The notes beneath the pieces are model-generated. The model did no database searches. It had not been told where the DNA came from and saw only the letters and a list, made by a program, of their open reading frames with translations. 32,692 bases of DNA from Hydrogenophilales bacterium CG_4_10_14_3_um_filter_63_21 (lineage in GTDB: Bacteria > Pseudomonadota > Gammaproteobacteria > Burkholderiales > Thiobacillaceae). Both the position numbers and the translations under genes were made by a program. The stretch spans positions 1 to 32,692 of the forward strand of contig PFJX01000092.1 of assembly GCA_002784045.1 (NCBI GenBank). The letters are read 5' to 3'. Positions 19,890 to 27,668 of the stretch are shown one piece after another. Position 1 is the first letter of the stretch. Every line of letters begins with the position of its first letter.

Positions 19890-21158
19890 TCATGCCTCGT
19901 GGCGCTCCAGAGCGGCCAACAGGATGCCACGCACATCATCAAGCAGGGCGGCGCGCTGTTCCACGGCGAGCTCGGCTTCGACGCCATCGCGCAATTCCGC
20001 TGGCAGAATTTTCAGTAGATCGCGCACTTCGCCAGGCACGGCCAATTCGCCGGCTGCGGCCTGGCTCAGGGTTTCCAAAACAATGCGGGTGAGGTCGTCG
20101 CGCGCGGCCAGATCGGCCAGGTTCTGGCGCGGCGTGGTGCGCACTTCCACGGCTTCGATCCAGATGCCGTCCGGCACGCTTTGCGCCTGGTTGATGCACT
20201 CGGCGCGCAGGCCCGGCAGATCGCGTTTCAGGGTGTTGTGCAGGGTCGTGGCGCCGACCAGAACAATGCGCGCGGCGAGCAGACGCCCTTCCGCCGCAGC
20301 CGCGCCCCGAATCAGGGCGGAACTGATGCGCGCGGGCAGATCGGCGCGGTTCTCCGCAGCGGAGATATCCACTTCCAGGCGCATCCAGCGCACCACGTCG
20401 AGGGCACGGAATTCGGCTTCCACCACGTCCAGATCGTCACCGACCGTGACCAGTTGGCAGCCGCGCGCGCCGGTTTCGCGGATGTGGCGGCCCTGCGGGT
20501 TGCCGGGAAAGACCACCCAGGGTTCGCGCGCGACCACCTGGGGTTGGTGAACGTGGCCCAGCGCCCAGTACTGATAACCGCGCGCCGCCAGGTCGGCGAG
20601 GGAACAGGGCGCGTAGGTATCGTGGCCGGCGGCGCCGGTAAGGCTGGTGTGCAGCAGGCCGATGTTGAAACATCCCGCCACCCGCTCCGGGTAGTCCAGA
20701 GCCAGGTTCTCCGGCACCGCGCGATGCGGGAAACCGCGCCCATGGATGGCCACAGGCAGGCCCTCCAGCCGCCTGGTTTCCGCCGCGCGGGTGGAAAAAG
20801 TGTGAACGTTGTCCGGCAGGCTCAGGCGCCGGGTCAGCACCGAGGCGGCATCGTGGTTACCGGCGATGAGGTAGACGGAAATGTTCGCCGCCTTCAGGCG
20901 GGCCATCTGCCGGGTGAAGAACAGGCCGGTGCTGAAATCCTTCCAGTCGCCGTCGTAAACATCGCCGGCCAGGAGCAGGAAATCCACCTTTTCATCCAGT
21001 GCCAGCCGCACCAGATTCTCGAACGCCAACCGCGTCGCCCCGCGTAGCGCGGCGACCGGCGCGCCGTCATAGGCTTCCAGCCCTTCCAGGGGGCTGTCGA
21101 TATGGGTGTCCGCGGCGTGGAGAAAACGGAACAAGGTCAACCCATGTTGCGCCGGCAT
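19890..21158 (-). CDS. YhaO-like (SbcD/Mre11-type) DNA exonuclease
   Basis: This 422-aa metallophosphatase-family nuclease partners the YhaN ATPase encoded 7 bp downstream; together they resemble SbcCD/Mre11-Rad50 and probably process DNA ends. Metal-binding motifs are in canonical order: AADTHIDSP (D17, H19), LLLAGDVYDG (D66), LIAGNHD (N101, H102), IGLLHTSL and LGHVHQPQV. The C-terminal part (LARTxx region to DDVRGILLAALERHEA) is the capping and ATPase-contact domain. The start is uncertain: the ATG at 21158 lies inside the palindromic repeat at 21149-21207, while TTG codons a few residues further in (about 21140) precede the conserved LFRFLHAADTH. The repeat may have replaced the original start region. 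Confidence 0.92.
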   Translation of the reverse strand: MPAQHGLTLFRFLHAADTHIDSPLEGLEAYDGAPVAALRGATRLAFENLVRLALDEKVDFLLLAGDVYDGDWKDFSTGLFFTRQMARLKAANISVYLIAGNHDAASVLTRRLSLPDNVHTFSTRAAETRRLEGLPVAIHGRGFPHRAVPENLALDYPERVAGCFNIGLLHTSLTGAAGHDTYAPCSLADLAARGYQYWALGHVHQPQVVAREPWVVFPGNPQGRHIRETGARGCQLVTVGDDLDVVEAEFRALDVVRWMRLEVDISAAENRADLPARISSALIRGAAAAEGRLLAARIVLVGATTLHNTLKRDLPGLRAECINQAQSVPDGIWIEAVEVRTTPRQNLADLAARDDLTRIVLETLSQAAAGELAVPGEVRDLLKILPAELRDGVEAELAVEQRAALLDDVRGILLAALERHEA

Positions 21159-21207
21159 CCCCGCCGGCGTTTTGAGGTCGAACGAGCCGGCTGGAAGCCG
21201 GCGCTAC
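21149..21207 (-). repeat. GTAGCGCCGGC palindromic repeat, copy 3
   Basis: GCGCCGGC at 21149-21156 and GCCGGCGCTAC up to 21207 form the outer arms; inner GCCGGCG and GAGCCGGC arms are also present. Related in ends and layout to the copies at 13.35 and 16.15 kb but with a different core. It fills the gap between phoH and the yhaO-like gene and supplies the most upstream yhaO start codon. Confidence 0.75.
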
Positions 21208-21210
21208 ATT

Positions 21211-22644
21211 TCAGAGCACCCCCGCCGCGTAGTCCGCCAGGCGTGAGCGTTCGCCGCGCGCCAGGGTGATGTGGCCGCCGTGCGCCCAGCCCTTGAAGCG
21301 GTCCACCACGTAGGTGATGCCGGAACTCCCTTCGGTCAGGTAAGGCGTGTCGATCTGCGCAATATTGCCCAGGCAGACCACCTTGGTGCCGGGTCCGGCG
21401 CGGGTGATCAGGGTCTTCATCTGCTTGGACGTGAGGTTCTGCGCCTCGTCGATGATCAGGAACTTGTTGATGAAGGTGCGGCCGCGCATGAAGTTGAGCG
21501 ATTTCACCTTGATGCGGCTGCGCACCAGGTCCTGGGTCGCCGCCCTGCCCCACTCGCCGGCTTCCTCGTCAGGCTTGTTGAGCACGTCGAGGTTGTCTTC
21601 CAGTGCGCCCATCCAGGGGGTCATCTTTTCTTCCTCGGTGCCGGGCAGGAAGCCGATGTCCTCGCCCACCGGCACGGTGACCCGGGTCATGATGATTTCG
21701 CTGTAGGTCTTGGCCTCCAGAATCTGCGCGAGGCCGGAAGCCAGCGTGAGCAGGGTCTTGCCGGTGCCGGCCTGGCCGAGCAGGGAAACGAAGTCGACAT
21801 CCGGGTCCATCAGCACATTGAGGGCGAAGTTCTGCTCGCGGTTGCGCGCGGTAATGCCCCAGACATTGTTCTTGTGATGGGAATAATCCTTCACGGTCTC
21901 CAGGGTGGCGGTGTCGCCCGCCATTTCGATCACCTTGGCCTGGAATGGGTTCGGGGCTTCCTGCCAAACAAACTGGTTGATCAGGAAGGTGGGGACCAGG
22001 GGGCCGGAGAGGCGGTAATAGGAGCGGCCGTCTTTCTGCCAGGACTCCATGCCGCGGCCATGCTTGTCCCAGAAGTCGGCCGCTAGTTCCAGCACACCGC
22101 TGTAGAGCAGGTCGGTGTCTTCCAGCACCTTGTCGTTGAAGTAATCCTCCGCCGGAATCCCGAGGGCACGCGCCTTGATGCGCATGTTGATGTCCTTGGT
22201 CACCAGGATGACCTGGCGTTGCGGCTGAGCCCCTTTCAGATAGGACGCCACCCCGAGAATCTGGTTATCCACCTTGCTGTAGGGCAGCACGGCGGTGATG
22301 TCGCTGGTGATCGGATGGGTTTGCAGGAACAGGCGGCCGGTGGCGGCTTTATGGCTGAATTCGGAAAGGGGCGCGCCACCCTGGATGTCGAGTTCGGCGG
22401 GACTGACGATTTCGTCGAGGAAGCGGGTGACCTGGCGGGCATTGCGCGCGACCTCAGTCATGCCCTTCTTGTTGTGATCGAGTTCCTCCAGCGTCGCCAT
22501 CGGCAGATAGATGTCGTGCTCCTGGAAACGGTAGAGGCAGGTGGGGTCGTGCAGGAGAACATTGGTATCGAGAACGAACAGCTTGCTCATCTGCTTGCTC
22601 GATTGTTTGCTCGTTTGCGTGGTGGATCCGGTCTTGCGCGCCAT
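21211..22644 (-). CDS. PhoH-family protein: PIN domain plus PhoH ATPase
   Basis: This 477-aa protein is of the YlaK/PhoH2-like type. The N-terminal PIN ribonuclease domain begins KLFVLDTNVLLHDP (D26) and continues with LEELDHNKKG (E54), DNQILGVA (D126) and LVTKDINMRIKA (D151), so all acidic metal ligands are in place. The C-terminal PhoH ATPase domain has Walker A GQAGTGKTLLTLA (from about 290) and Walker B FLIIDEAQNLT, with TRAGPGTKVVCLGNIAQID as the sensor region. In studied PIN-PhoH proteins this gives ATP-dependent RNA unwinding and cleavage. The start at 22644 has a GGAGAG site; MSKLF at 22590 is an alternative. It lies 21 bp after bcp on the same strand, probably in one operon. Confidence 0.95.
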   Translation of the reverse strand: MARKTGSTTQTSKQSSKQMSKLFVLDTNVLLHDPTCLYRFQEHDIYLPMATLEELDHNKKGMTEVARNARQVTRFLDEIVSPAELDIQGGAPLSEFSHKAATGRLFLQTHPITSDITAVLPYSKVDNQILGVASYLKGAQPQRQVILVTKDINMRIKARALGIPAEDYFNDKVLEDTDLLYSGVLELAADFWDKHGRGMESWQKDGRSYYRLSGPLVPTFLINQFVWQEAPNPFQAKVIEMAGDTATLETVKDYSHHKNNVWGITARNREQNFALNVLMDPDVDFVSLLGQAGTGKTLLTLASGLAQILEAKTYSEIIMTRVTVPVGEDIGFLPGTEEEKMTPWMGALEDNLDVLNKPDEEAGEWGRAATQDLVRSRIKVKSLNFMRGRTFINKFLIIDEAQNLTSKQMKTLITRAGPGTKVVCLGNIAQIDTPYLTEGSSGITYVVDRFKGWAHGGHITLARGERSRLADYAAGVL

Positions 22645-22665
22645 CGGGTCTCTCCGGTTGGGTAA

Positions 22666-23121
22666 TTACAGGCCGCGGACGAACTCCAGCACTTCCTGGG
22701 CATGGCCAGGCACTTTCACGCCCCGCCATGCTTTAGCGACCGTGCCGTCCGGCGCGATCACGAAGGTACTGCGTTCGATGCCGCGCACCTGTTTGCCATA
22801 CAGGTTTTTCAGTTTCATGACGCCGAACGCCGCACAGGCCAGCTCGTCCGGGTCGGCGATGAGTTCGAAGGGAAACGCCTGCTTGGACTTGAACCCCTCG
22901 TGCGACTTCACGCTGTCACGGGAAATCCCGAACACTTCCCAGCCCAGAGCCTGGAACTGGGAATAGAGCGCGCGGAAATCCTGGCCCTCGGTAGTGCAGC
23001 CGGGCGTGTTGTCCTTGGGATAGAAATAAAGGACGACACCGCGCCCCAATAAATCGCTGAGTCTGACGTGCTTGCCGCCGGAGGCGGGAAGGTCGAAATC
23101 AAGGGCGGCGGGCTGATCCAT
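22666..23121 (-). CDS. bcp: Peroxiredoxin, Bcp/PrxQ family
   Basis: This 151-aa thiol peroxidase reduces hydrogen peroxide and organic peroxides. It shows FDLPASGGKHVRLSDLLGRG, LYFYPKDNTPGCTTEG with the peroxidatic cysteine C42, VFGISRDSVKSHEGFKSK, FELIADPDE and RSTFVIAPDGTVAKAWRGVKV. The resolving cysteine that lies five residues after the peroxidatic one in E. coli Bcp is absent (Q47 here), so it would work as a 1-Cys form or use another cysteine (the one in DELACAAFG). The start at 23121 (MDQPAALDFD) follows an AAAGAGA ribosome site. The open frame further upstream runs through the tRNA gene and is rejected. Confidence 0.95.
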   Translation of the reverse strand: MDQPAALDFDLPASGGKHVRLSDLLGRGVVLYFYPKDNTPGCTTEGQDFRALYSQFQALGWEVFGISRDSVKSHEGFKSKQAFPFELIADPDELACAAFGVMKLKNLYGKQVRGIERSTFVIAPDGTVAKAWRGVKVPGHAQEVLEFVRGL

Positions 23122-23206
23122 CGGTCTCTTTCGCGGAATAACGGTCGGGCCATTATCCGGAGCCACGGGAGGCGGGGCAATACGAAAGGGAATACAGGAA
23201 GAGGAT

Positions 23207-23297
23207 TGGCGGAGAGAAAGGGATTCGAACCCTTGATACGCGATTAACGTATACACGCTTTCCAGGCGTGCGCCTTCGACCGCTCGGCCATCTCTCC
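23207..23297 (-). tRNA. tRNA-Ser (anticodon GGA)
   Basis: The minus strand folds as a class II tRNA. The acceptor stem GGAGAGA (23297-23291) pairs with TCTCTCC (23217-23211), followed by discriminator G (23210) and a genome-encoded CCA (23209-23207). The anticodon arm is CACGC-CTGGAAA-GCGTG, giving anticodon GGA, which reads serine UCC/UCU. A long variable arm (TATACGTTAATCGCGTATC region) and a T arm with GGTTCGAATCC complete the serine-type structure. Confidence 0.97.
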
Positions 23298-23457
23298 GTA
23301 AGAGGGCCGCGAGAATACACGCGGGAAGGGGGCGAGGCAAGGCGAAGCGGGCGACCGAAGGCCGCTTCAGCCGCTGTTAGAATTCGGCCGCTTTCTTTGC
23401 CTGCCTCCTCGCCATGGCCCCCGTTTCCCTCTATTTATCCACCCCGAATCGCTTCCC

Positions 23458-24147
23458 ATGACCTGGCGTGTGCTTCTCAAGGGTCTGGCCATGCTCGCCT
23501 CGCTGGCGCTGCTGGGTTTTCTCGCCAGCCATTTCCAGTTCGGCGAGCTGCTCTCGCAACACTGGATCGACAATGAAGTGCGCGGCAAGGGCTGGAGCGG
23601 CGACCTGTTGTTCCTGGCGGTGGGCACATTGGCTACGGCGCTGAGTGTTCCGCGCCAGGTGATCGCGTTTCTCGGCGGCTATGGCTTCGGTTTTGTCGCG
23701 GGTACCGCGTTGGCTACGCTGGCGACGCTGCTCGGCTGTGTGCTGGGTTTTTTCTATGCGCGCTGGCTGGGACGCGGCCTTGTGCAAGCGCGTTTTCCCG
23801 GCCGCATCCGCAAGCTGGATGCCTTCCTGCACCAGCATCCCTTCAGCATGACCCTGGTCATCCGTCTCCTTCCGGTGGGCCATAACGCCAGCACCAATCT
23901 GCTGGCAGGGGTCTCCAGCGTGCGCGCCCTGCCGTTCTTCGCCGGTTCCGTGCTGGGTTATCTGCCGCAGAACCTGGTATTCGCGCTGGCCGGCAGCGGC
24001 GTAAATCTCGACCCGGCGCTACGCCTGACCCTGGCGGTAGCCTTGTTCGTGATCTCCAGCTTACTCGGCATCGGGCTGTATCGCCGCTACCGCCAGAACC
24101 TGGCCGGGATGGACGCTGAAAACCGGCAAGCCCGGGATCAACCGTAA
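23458..24147 (+). CDS. VTT-domain (TVP38/TMEM64, DedA-like) membrane protein
   Basis: This 229-aa inner-membrane protein has about five to six hydrophobic segments: near the N-terminus (LAMLASLALLGFLA), then LLFLAVGTLATALSVP, GTALATLATLLGCVLGFFYARWLG, the re-entrant region with FAGSVLGYLPQNLVFAL, and a C-terminal helix (LAVALFVISSLLGIGLY). The SVPRQVIAFLGGYGFGF and RLLPVGHNASTNLLAGVSSVR segments are the conserved VTT motifs; G-[F/Y]-x-F-G and R..P are typical. DedA/VTT proteins are linked to lipid scrambling, including undecaprenyl phosphate recycling, which would suit the polyprenyl-linked sugar genes that follow. That link is inference. The start could also be an ATG at 23414, but the one at 23458 fits the family. 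Confidence 0.88.
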   Translation: MTWRVLLKGLAMLASLALLGFLASHFQFGELLSQHWIDNEVRGKGWSGDLLFLAVGTLATALSVPRQVIAFLGGYGFGFVAGTALATLATLLGCVLGFFYARWLGRGLVQARFPGRIRKLDAFLHQHPFSMTLVIRLLPVGHNASTNLLAGVSSVRALPFFAGSVLGYLPQNLVFALAGSGVNLDPALRLTLAVALFVISSLLGIGLYRRYRQNLAGMDAENRQARDQP

Positions 24148-24229
24148 CGCCATCCGGGCCCGCTTTTCGTTCCCGTCGCCCGGCGTTCCCAGTAGACTCG
24201 CGCCACTGCATTCCAGCCCTCTCGCCGCC

Positions 24230-25195
24230 ATGACGGAATCACCCAGCATTCGCGTTTCCCTGATCGCCCCGATCTACAACGAGCACGAAAATCTGCCTGA
24301 TCTGGTGGGCAAGGTCGCGGCGGTGATGTCGGCACAGCCGCAAAGCTGGGAATTCATTTGTGTGGACGATGGCTCGCGCGACGGCTCCGACCGCTTGCTC
24401 ATGGAACTGGCGGCGACCCGACCCTGGCTGCGGCCCCTGTTTCTGCGCCGCAATTACGGCCAGTCCACCGCCATGCAGGCCGGTTTCGACGCGGCGCGCG
24501 GCGAGGTGCTGGTGACCATCGACGGCGACATGCAGAACGATCCCGCGGACATTCCGCGTCTGCTGGCGATGCTCGACGCCCGCCCCGAAATCGACATCAT
24601 TTCCGGCTGGCGCCGCCATCGCCAGGACAAGGCGATGACACGCAAGTTGCCGTCGATGATCGCCAACCGCCTGATTTCCAAGGTCACCGGCGTGCGCCTG
24701 CACGACTATGGCTGTTCGCTGAAGTTGTATCGGCGCGAGGCGGTGCGCTACGTGAAAATCTATGGCGAACTGCACCGTTTCATCCCGGCCCTGGCGCATG
24801 AATACGGCGCCCGCGTGATGGAAGCCGAGGTCAATCACTTCCCGCGCACCAAGGGCGTGTCGAAGTACGGCATCGACCGCACCATCCGCGTGTTGCTCGA
24901 CCTGATCTGGGTGAAATTCATGCTGCGTTTTCTTCACCGCCCGCTGCATGCTTTCGGCGGCATCGGCGCCGCCATGTTCTTCCCCGGCTTTCTGATCCTG
25001 CTCTACCTGGCCGGGCACAAGCTGTTTTCCGGCGCCGACATCGGTGGCCGCCCGCTGTTGCAACTGGGGGTGATGTTCACCCTGATGGGCGCCAACTTCA
25101 TCGGCATGGGCATCCTGGGTGAACTGCTCACCCGCATCTGGCACGAACCCGGCGGCAAGGCGCAATACCTGCTGCGCGAGCCCCCCAGCGAATGA
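24230..25195 (+). CDS. Polyprenyl-phosphate glycosyltransferase, GT2 (ArnC/DPM1-like)
   Basis: This 321-aa membrane-bound GT2 enzyme transfers a sugar from a nucleotide donor to polyprenyl phosphate on the cytoplasmic face. The nucleotide-binding region is VSLIAPIYNEHENLPDLV with FICVDDGSRDGSD. The DGDMQNDP motif (D98-G-D100) binds metal, followed by DYGCSLKLYRREAV and HFPRTKGVSKYGIDR, as in ArnC/GtrB. Two C-terminal transmembrane helices (about 240-260 and 270-298) anchor it; members of this subgroup add one sugar to undecaprenyl phosphate. The donor sugar cannot be told; no aminoarabinose synthesis genes are present. It overlaps the next gene by ATGA (4 bp), so the lipid-linked sugar is very likely the donor for that ArnT-like enzyme. 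Confidence 0.93.
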   Translation: MTESPSIRVSLIAPIYNEHENLPDLVGKVAAVMSAQPQSWEFICVDDGSRDGSDRLLMELAATRPWLRPLFLRRNYGQSTAMQAGFDAARGEVLVTIDGDMQNDPADIPRLLAMLDARPEIDIISGWRRHRQDKAMTRKLPSMIANRLISKVTGVRLHDYGCSLKLYRREAVRYVKIYGELHRFIPALAHEYGARVMEAEVNHFPRTKGVSKYGIDRTIRVLLDLIWVKFMLRFLHRPLHAFGGIGAAMFFPGFLILLYLAGHKLFSGADIGGRPLLQLGVMFTLMGANFIGMGILGELLTRIWHEPGGKAQYLLREPPSE

Positions 25196-26739
25196 ACCAG
25201 GAATCTTGCTGGCCGGCGAGCTCGCTCGATCGCGTCCTCCTCGCGATCGTGGTGCTGTTTCCCTTTCTGGCGCTGGGAACGCCGCCTTTGTTCGACCTGG
25301 ATGAGGGCGCCTTCACCGCCGCCACCACGGAAATGTTCCTGCGCGGCGACTTTCTCTCAACCTATCTGCTGGGTGAGCCACGCTATGACAAACCTATCCT
25401 GATCTATTGGCTCCAGGCCGCCGCGGTGAGCCTGTTGGGCAGCGGCAGTGAATTCGCCTGGCGGCTGCCTTCCGCCCTGGCTTCCAGCCTGTGGATACTC
25501 GCCACCTACGGTTTCGTGGCAAAGCTGCTGAACCACCGCGCCGGTCTCGCCGCCGCGCTGATCATCGCCACCGCCGCCGGCCTCACCCTCATCACCCACG
25601 CGGCAACGGCGGATGCCCTGCTGAACCTCTGCCTGGCCTGCGCGGGTTATGCCACCTGGCTGTGGCTGCGCGAAAGGAAGCAACGCTGGCTCTACGCGGC
25701 CTGGGCTGCGATGGCGCTGGGTTTTCTGGCCAAAGGGCCCATCGCGCTACTGATCCCGGCTGGCACCCTGTTCCTCTGGTGCGCCACCCGCCGCGACTGG
25801 CGTTCCTTCTTCTCCTGGTTGCTGGCACCCGGCCCGTTGCTGCTGTTCCTGGCGGTGGCGGTGCCGTGGTTCGCCATCCAGGCCTGGCATGAAGGACCTG
25901 GTTTTCTCACCGGCTTCTTCTTCAAACACAACCTGTCGCGCTTCGACATGCCCATGCAAGGGCATGGCGGCGGGTTGTTTTACTATATTCCGGTGGTGCT
26001 GCTCTCCCTGCTGCCGCACACCGCCCTGCTGCTGATCGCCGGCGCGCGGATCAAAGCTGTCTGGAATGACGAACTGTTGCGTTTCGGCCTCTTGTGGTTC
26101 CTTCTCGCCTTCATCACCTTCTCGCTTTCCGGGACCAAGCTGCCGCATTACGTCTACTACGGCTACGGCGGCCTGGTCGTGATCCTGGCCGCGATGGCGG
26201 GTGAAAAAGCGGCGCGCTGGCTCTTGGCGCTGACCGGCTCCGCCACCTTCGCTCTGCTGCTGGCCTTGCCAAGCCTGCTTGATCAGGCGGTGGCAAAACT
26301 GAAGCCGGACGATCTGTTGCTCACGCAAGGACTCCCGGCGCACTTCAGCGCGACTTACTGGCTCTGGTGTGGCGGCGCCCTGGTCATCACCCTGCTACCC
26401 CTGCTGCTGCGTTCCATCCCCTCACGGCTCGCGTTGTGCGCCAACGGTCTGCTGGCGGGCGCCACGGTAGCCCTGTTCCTGCTACCCATCGTTGGCCAGG
26501 TGCAGCAGGGCCCCGTGAAGCAGGCCGGCCGGCTCGCGCGCGACCTCCACGGCCCGCTGCTGCTCTACGGCATCAACACGCCGAGCTTGCAGACCTATGC
26601 TGGCCGCCAGGTGGAAAAAAGGCCGCCACGCGCGGGCGACCTGGTGCTGACCCGGGAAAGCCGCCTGGCCGAACTGCCCGCTAACGAGGTGGTATTCCGC
26701 GAGCGCAGCTATGTGTTGGCGAGGATTAAGGGGCCGTAA
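25192..26739 (+). CDS. ArnT-like GT-C glycosyltransferase (family 39/83), first copy
   Basis: This 515-aa multi-pass inner-membrane GT-C transferase uses a polyprenyl-phosphate sugar as donor. The first periplasmic loop carries the catalytic-type motif FDLDEGAF (D35, D37, E38), as in ArnT/PMT enzymes, followed by GEPRYDKPILIYWLQ and a set of about 11 to 12 hydrophobic helices (for example SLWILATYGFVAKLL, LAAALIIATAAGL, LLFLAVAVPWFAIQ). The C-terminal soluble part (KQAGRLARDLHG to FRERSYVLARIKGP) ends after the last helix. Lipid A is a likely acceptor by analogy, but not shown. It overlaps the GT2 gene by ATGA. The stop codon lies within a 17-bp inverted repeat shared with the region before the next gene. 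Confidence 0.92.
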   Translation: MNQESCWPASSLDRVLLAIVVLFPFLALGTPPLFDLDEGAFTAATTEMFLRGDFLSTYLLGEPRYDKPILIYWLQAAAVSLLGSGSEFAWRLPSALASSLWILATYGFVAKLLNHRAGLAAALIIATAAGLTLITHAATADALLNLCLACAGYATWLWLRERKQRWLYAAWAAMALGFLAKGPIALLIPAGTLFLWCATRRDWRSFFSWLLAPGPLLLFLAVAVPWFAIQAWHEGPGFLTGFFFKHNLSRFDMPMQGHGGGLFYYIPVVLLSLLPHTALLLIAGARIKAVWNDELLRFGLLWFLLAFITFSLSGTKLPHYVYYGYGGLVVILAAMAGEKAARWLLALTGSATFALLLALPSLLDQAVAKLKPDDLLLTQGLPAHFSATYWLWCGGALVITLLPLLLRSIPSRLALCANGLLAGATVALFLLPIVGQVQQGPVKQAGRLARDLHGPLLLYGINTPSLQTYAGRQVEKRPPRAGDLVLTRESRLAELPANEVVFRERSYVLARIKGP

Positions 26740-26906
26740 ATGAATAACTTGGACGATTATGGGTGTATGGGCGGGATGCGATGCAAGGCGCCGGCTGCGC
26801 CGCATGGCCACTCCCTGCAAGCGACCGGCAACGCGGCAGCGCGCCCGATGGCGCAGCCAGAATGTTCAGGTTATTCATTAACGAGCCCTTATTCATTTAC
26901 GGCCCC
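26730..26906. repeat. 177-bp segment bounded by perfect 17-bp inverted repeats
   Basis: GGGGCCGTAAATGAATA at 26730-26746 is exactly the reverse complement of 26890-26906. A second inverted copy, GTTATTCATT at 26870-26879, also pairs with the left arm. Between them is GC-rich sequence with no recognised gene. The element overlaps the stop codon of the first GT gene and ends just before the probable GTG start of the PAP2 gene. It may be a small mobile element, or a duplication and inversion of the intergenic segment. Confidence 0.8.
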
Positions 26907-26909
26907 GAA

Positions 26910-27668
26910 GTGAAGCCTTCACAACCGATCACGCTCTGGCTGCTGCCCGCCATCACCCTGTTGGCGCTGTTGCCATTGAGCGACCCGGCGCGCAACCAGG
27001 CGTTGTTCCTGACGCTCAATCACCTGGCGGCGCGCTTTCCGGATGTCCTCTGGGCCGACCTGACCGTGTTGGGCGATACCCTGGTGGCGCTCTGCCTGCT
27101 GCTGCTTTTCCTGCGCCGCTACCCGGACCTGGCCCTGGCCGTGCTGCTGGCCAGCCTACCCGCCACGCTGCTTTCGCATGGTCTCAAGTCTGGCCTGGAC
27201 CTGGCGCGTCCCTATGCGGTGCTGGGTGATCAGGTCCACGTCATCGGCCGCACGCTGATCGCCGGCTCGTTTCCATCCGGCCATACCACCACCTTTTTTG
27301 TGCTCGCCACCGTGCTGATCGCTGGCCTGCGTTCCACGACCGCCACCGCCTGGATACTCGCCACCGCGCTGCTGGTGGGTTTTTCCCGCATCGCCGTGGG
27401 CGCGCACTGGCCGCTCGATGTGCTCGGTGGCATCCTCTGCGGCTGGGCGTCCGGCCTGCTCGGCCTGTATTGGGCGCGTCGGGTGGACTGGGCAACGCGC
27501 CCCGGCGTCGTGCTCGCCATGCGGCTCATGTTGATCGCCTGCGCTGTTGCGCTCTACCTCGATTACACCAGCGGCTACCCGCTGGCGCGGCCGTTCGAAC
27601 TAGTCGTCGCGCTGCTCGCCCTGGTCGTTCACCTGTTGCCAGGCTGGCGCATAGAGGCAGCGGCATGA
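26910..27668 (+). CDS. PAP2-family phosphatase (membrane lipid phosphatase), first copy
   Basis: This about 252-aa six-helix PAP2 phosphatase has the complete active site: motif 1 KSGLDLARP, motif 2 GSFPSGHTTT, and motif 3 FSRIAVGAHWPLDVLGG. Members remove phosphate from lipids such as undecaprenyl pyrophosphate, phosphatidic-acid-type lipids or lipid A. Here the context, between two polyprenyl-sugar transferases, suggests recycling of the polyprenyl carrier or dephosphorylation of lipid A. The GTG at 26910 is proposed as start (VKPSQPITLWLL), as the open frame further upstream runs through the inverted-repeat element; an ATG at 26862 lies inside that element. The stop overlaps the next gene in ATGA. 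Confidence 0.87.
   Translation: MKPSQPITLWLLPAITLLALLPLSDPARNQALFLTLNHLAARFPDVLWADLTVLGDTLVALCLLLLFLRRYPDLALAVLLASLPATLLSHGLKSGLDLARPYAVLGDQVHVIGRTLIAGSFPSGHTTTFFVLATVLIAGLRSTTATAWILATALLVGFSRIAVGAHWPLDVLGGILCGWASGLLGLYWARRVDWATRPGVVLAMRLMLIACAVALYLDYTSGYPLARPFELVVALLALVVHLLPGWRIEAAA

Noticed and set aside
26740-26912. Small open frame (about 57 aa) beginning ATGAATAACTTG between the GT39 and PAP2 genes
   Set aside because: It lies wholly in the inverted-repeat segment, has no recognisable domain, and coding bias is unconvincing.
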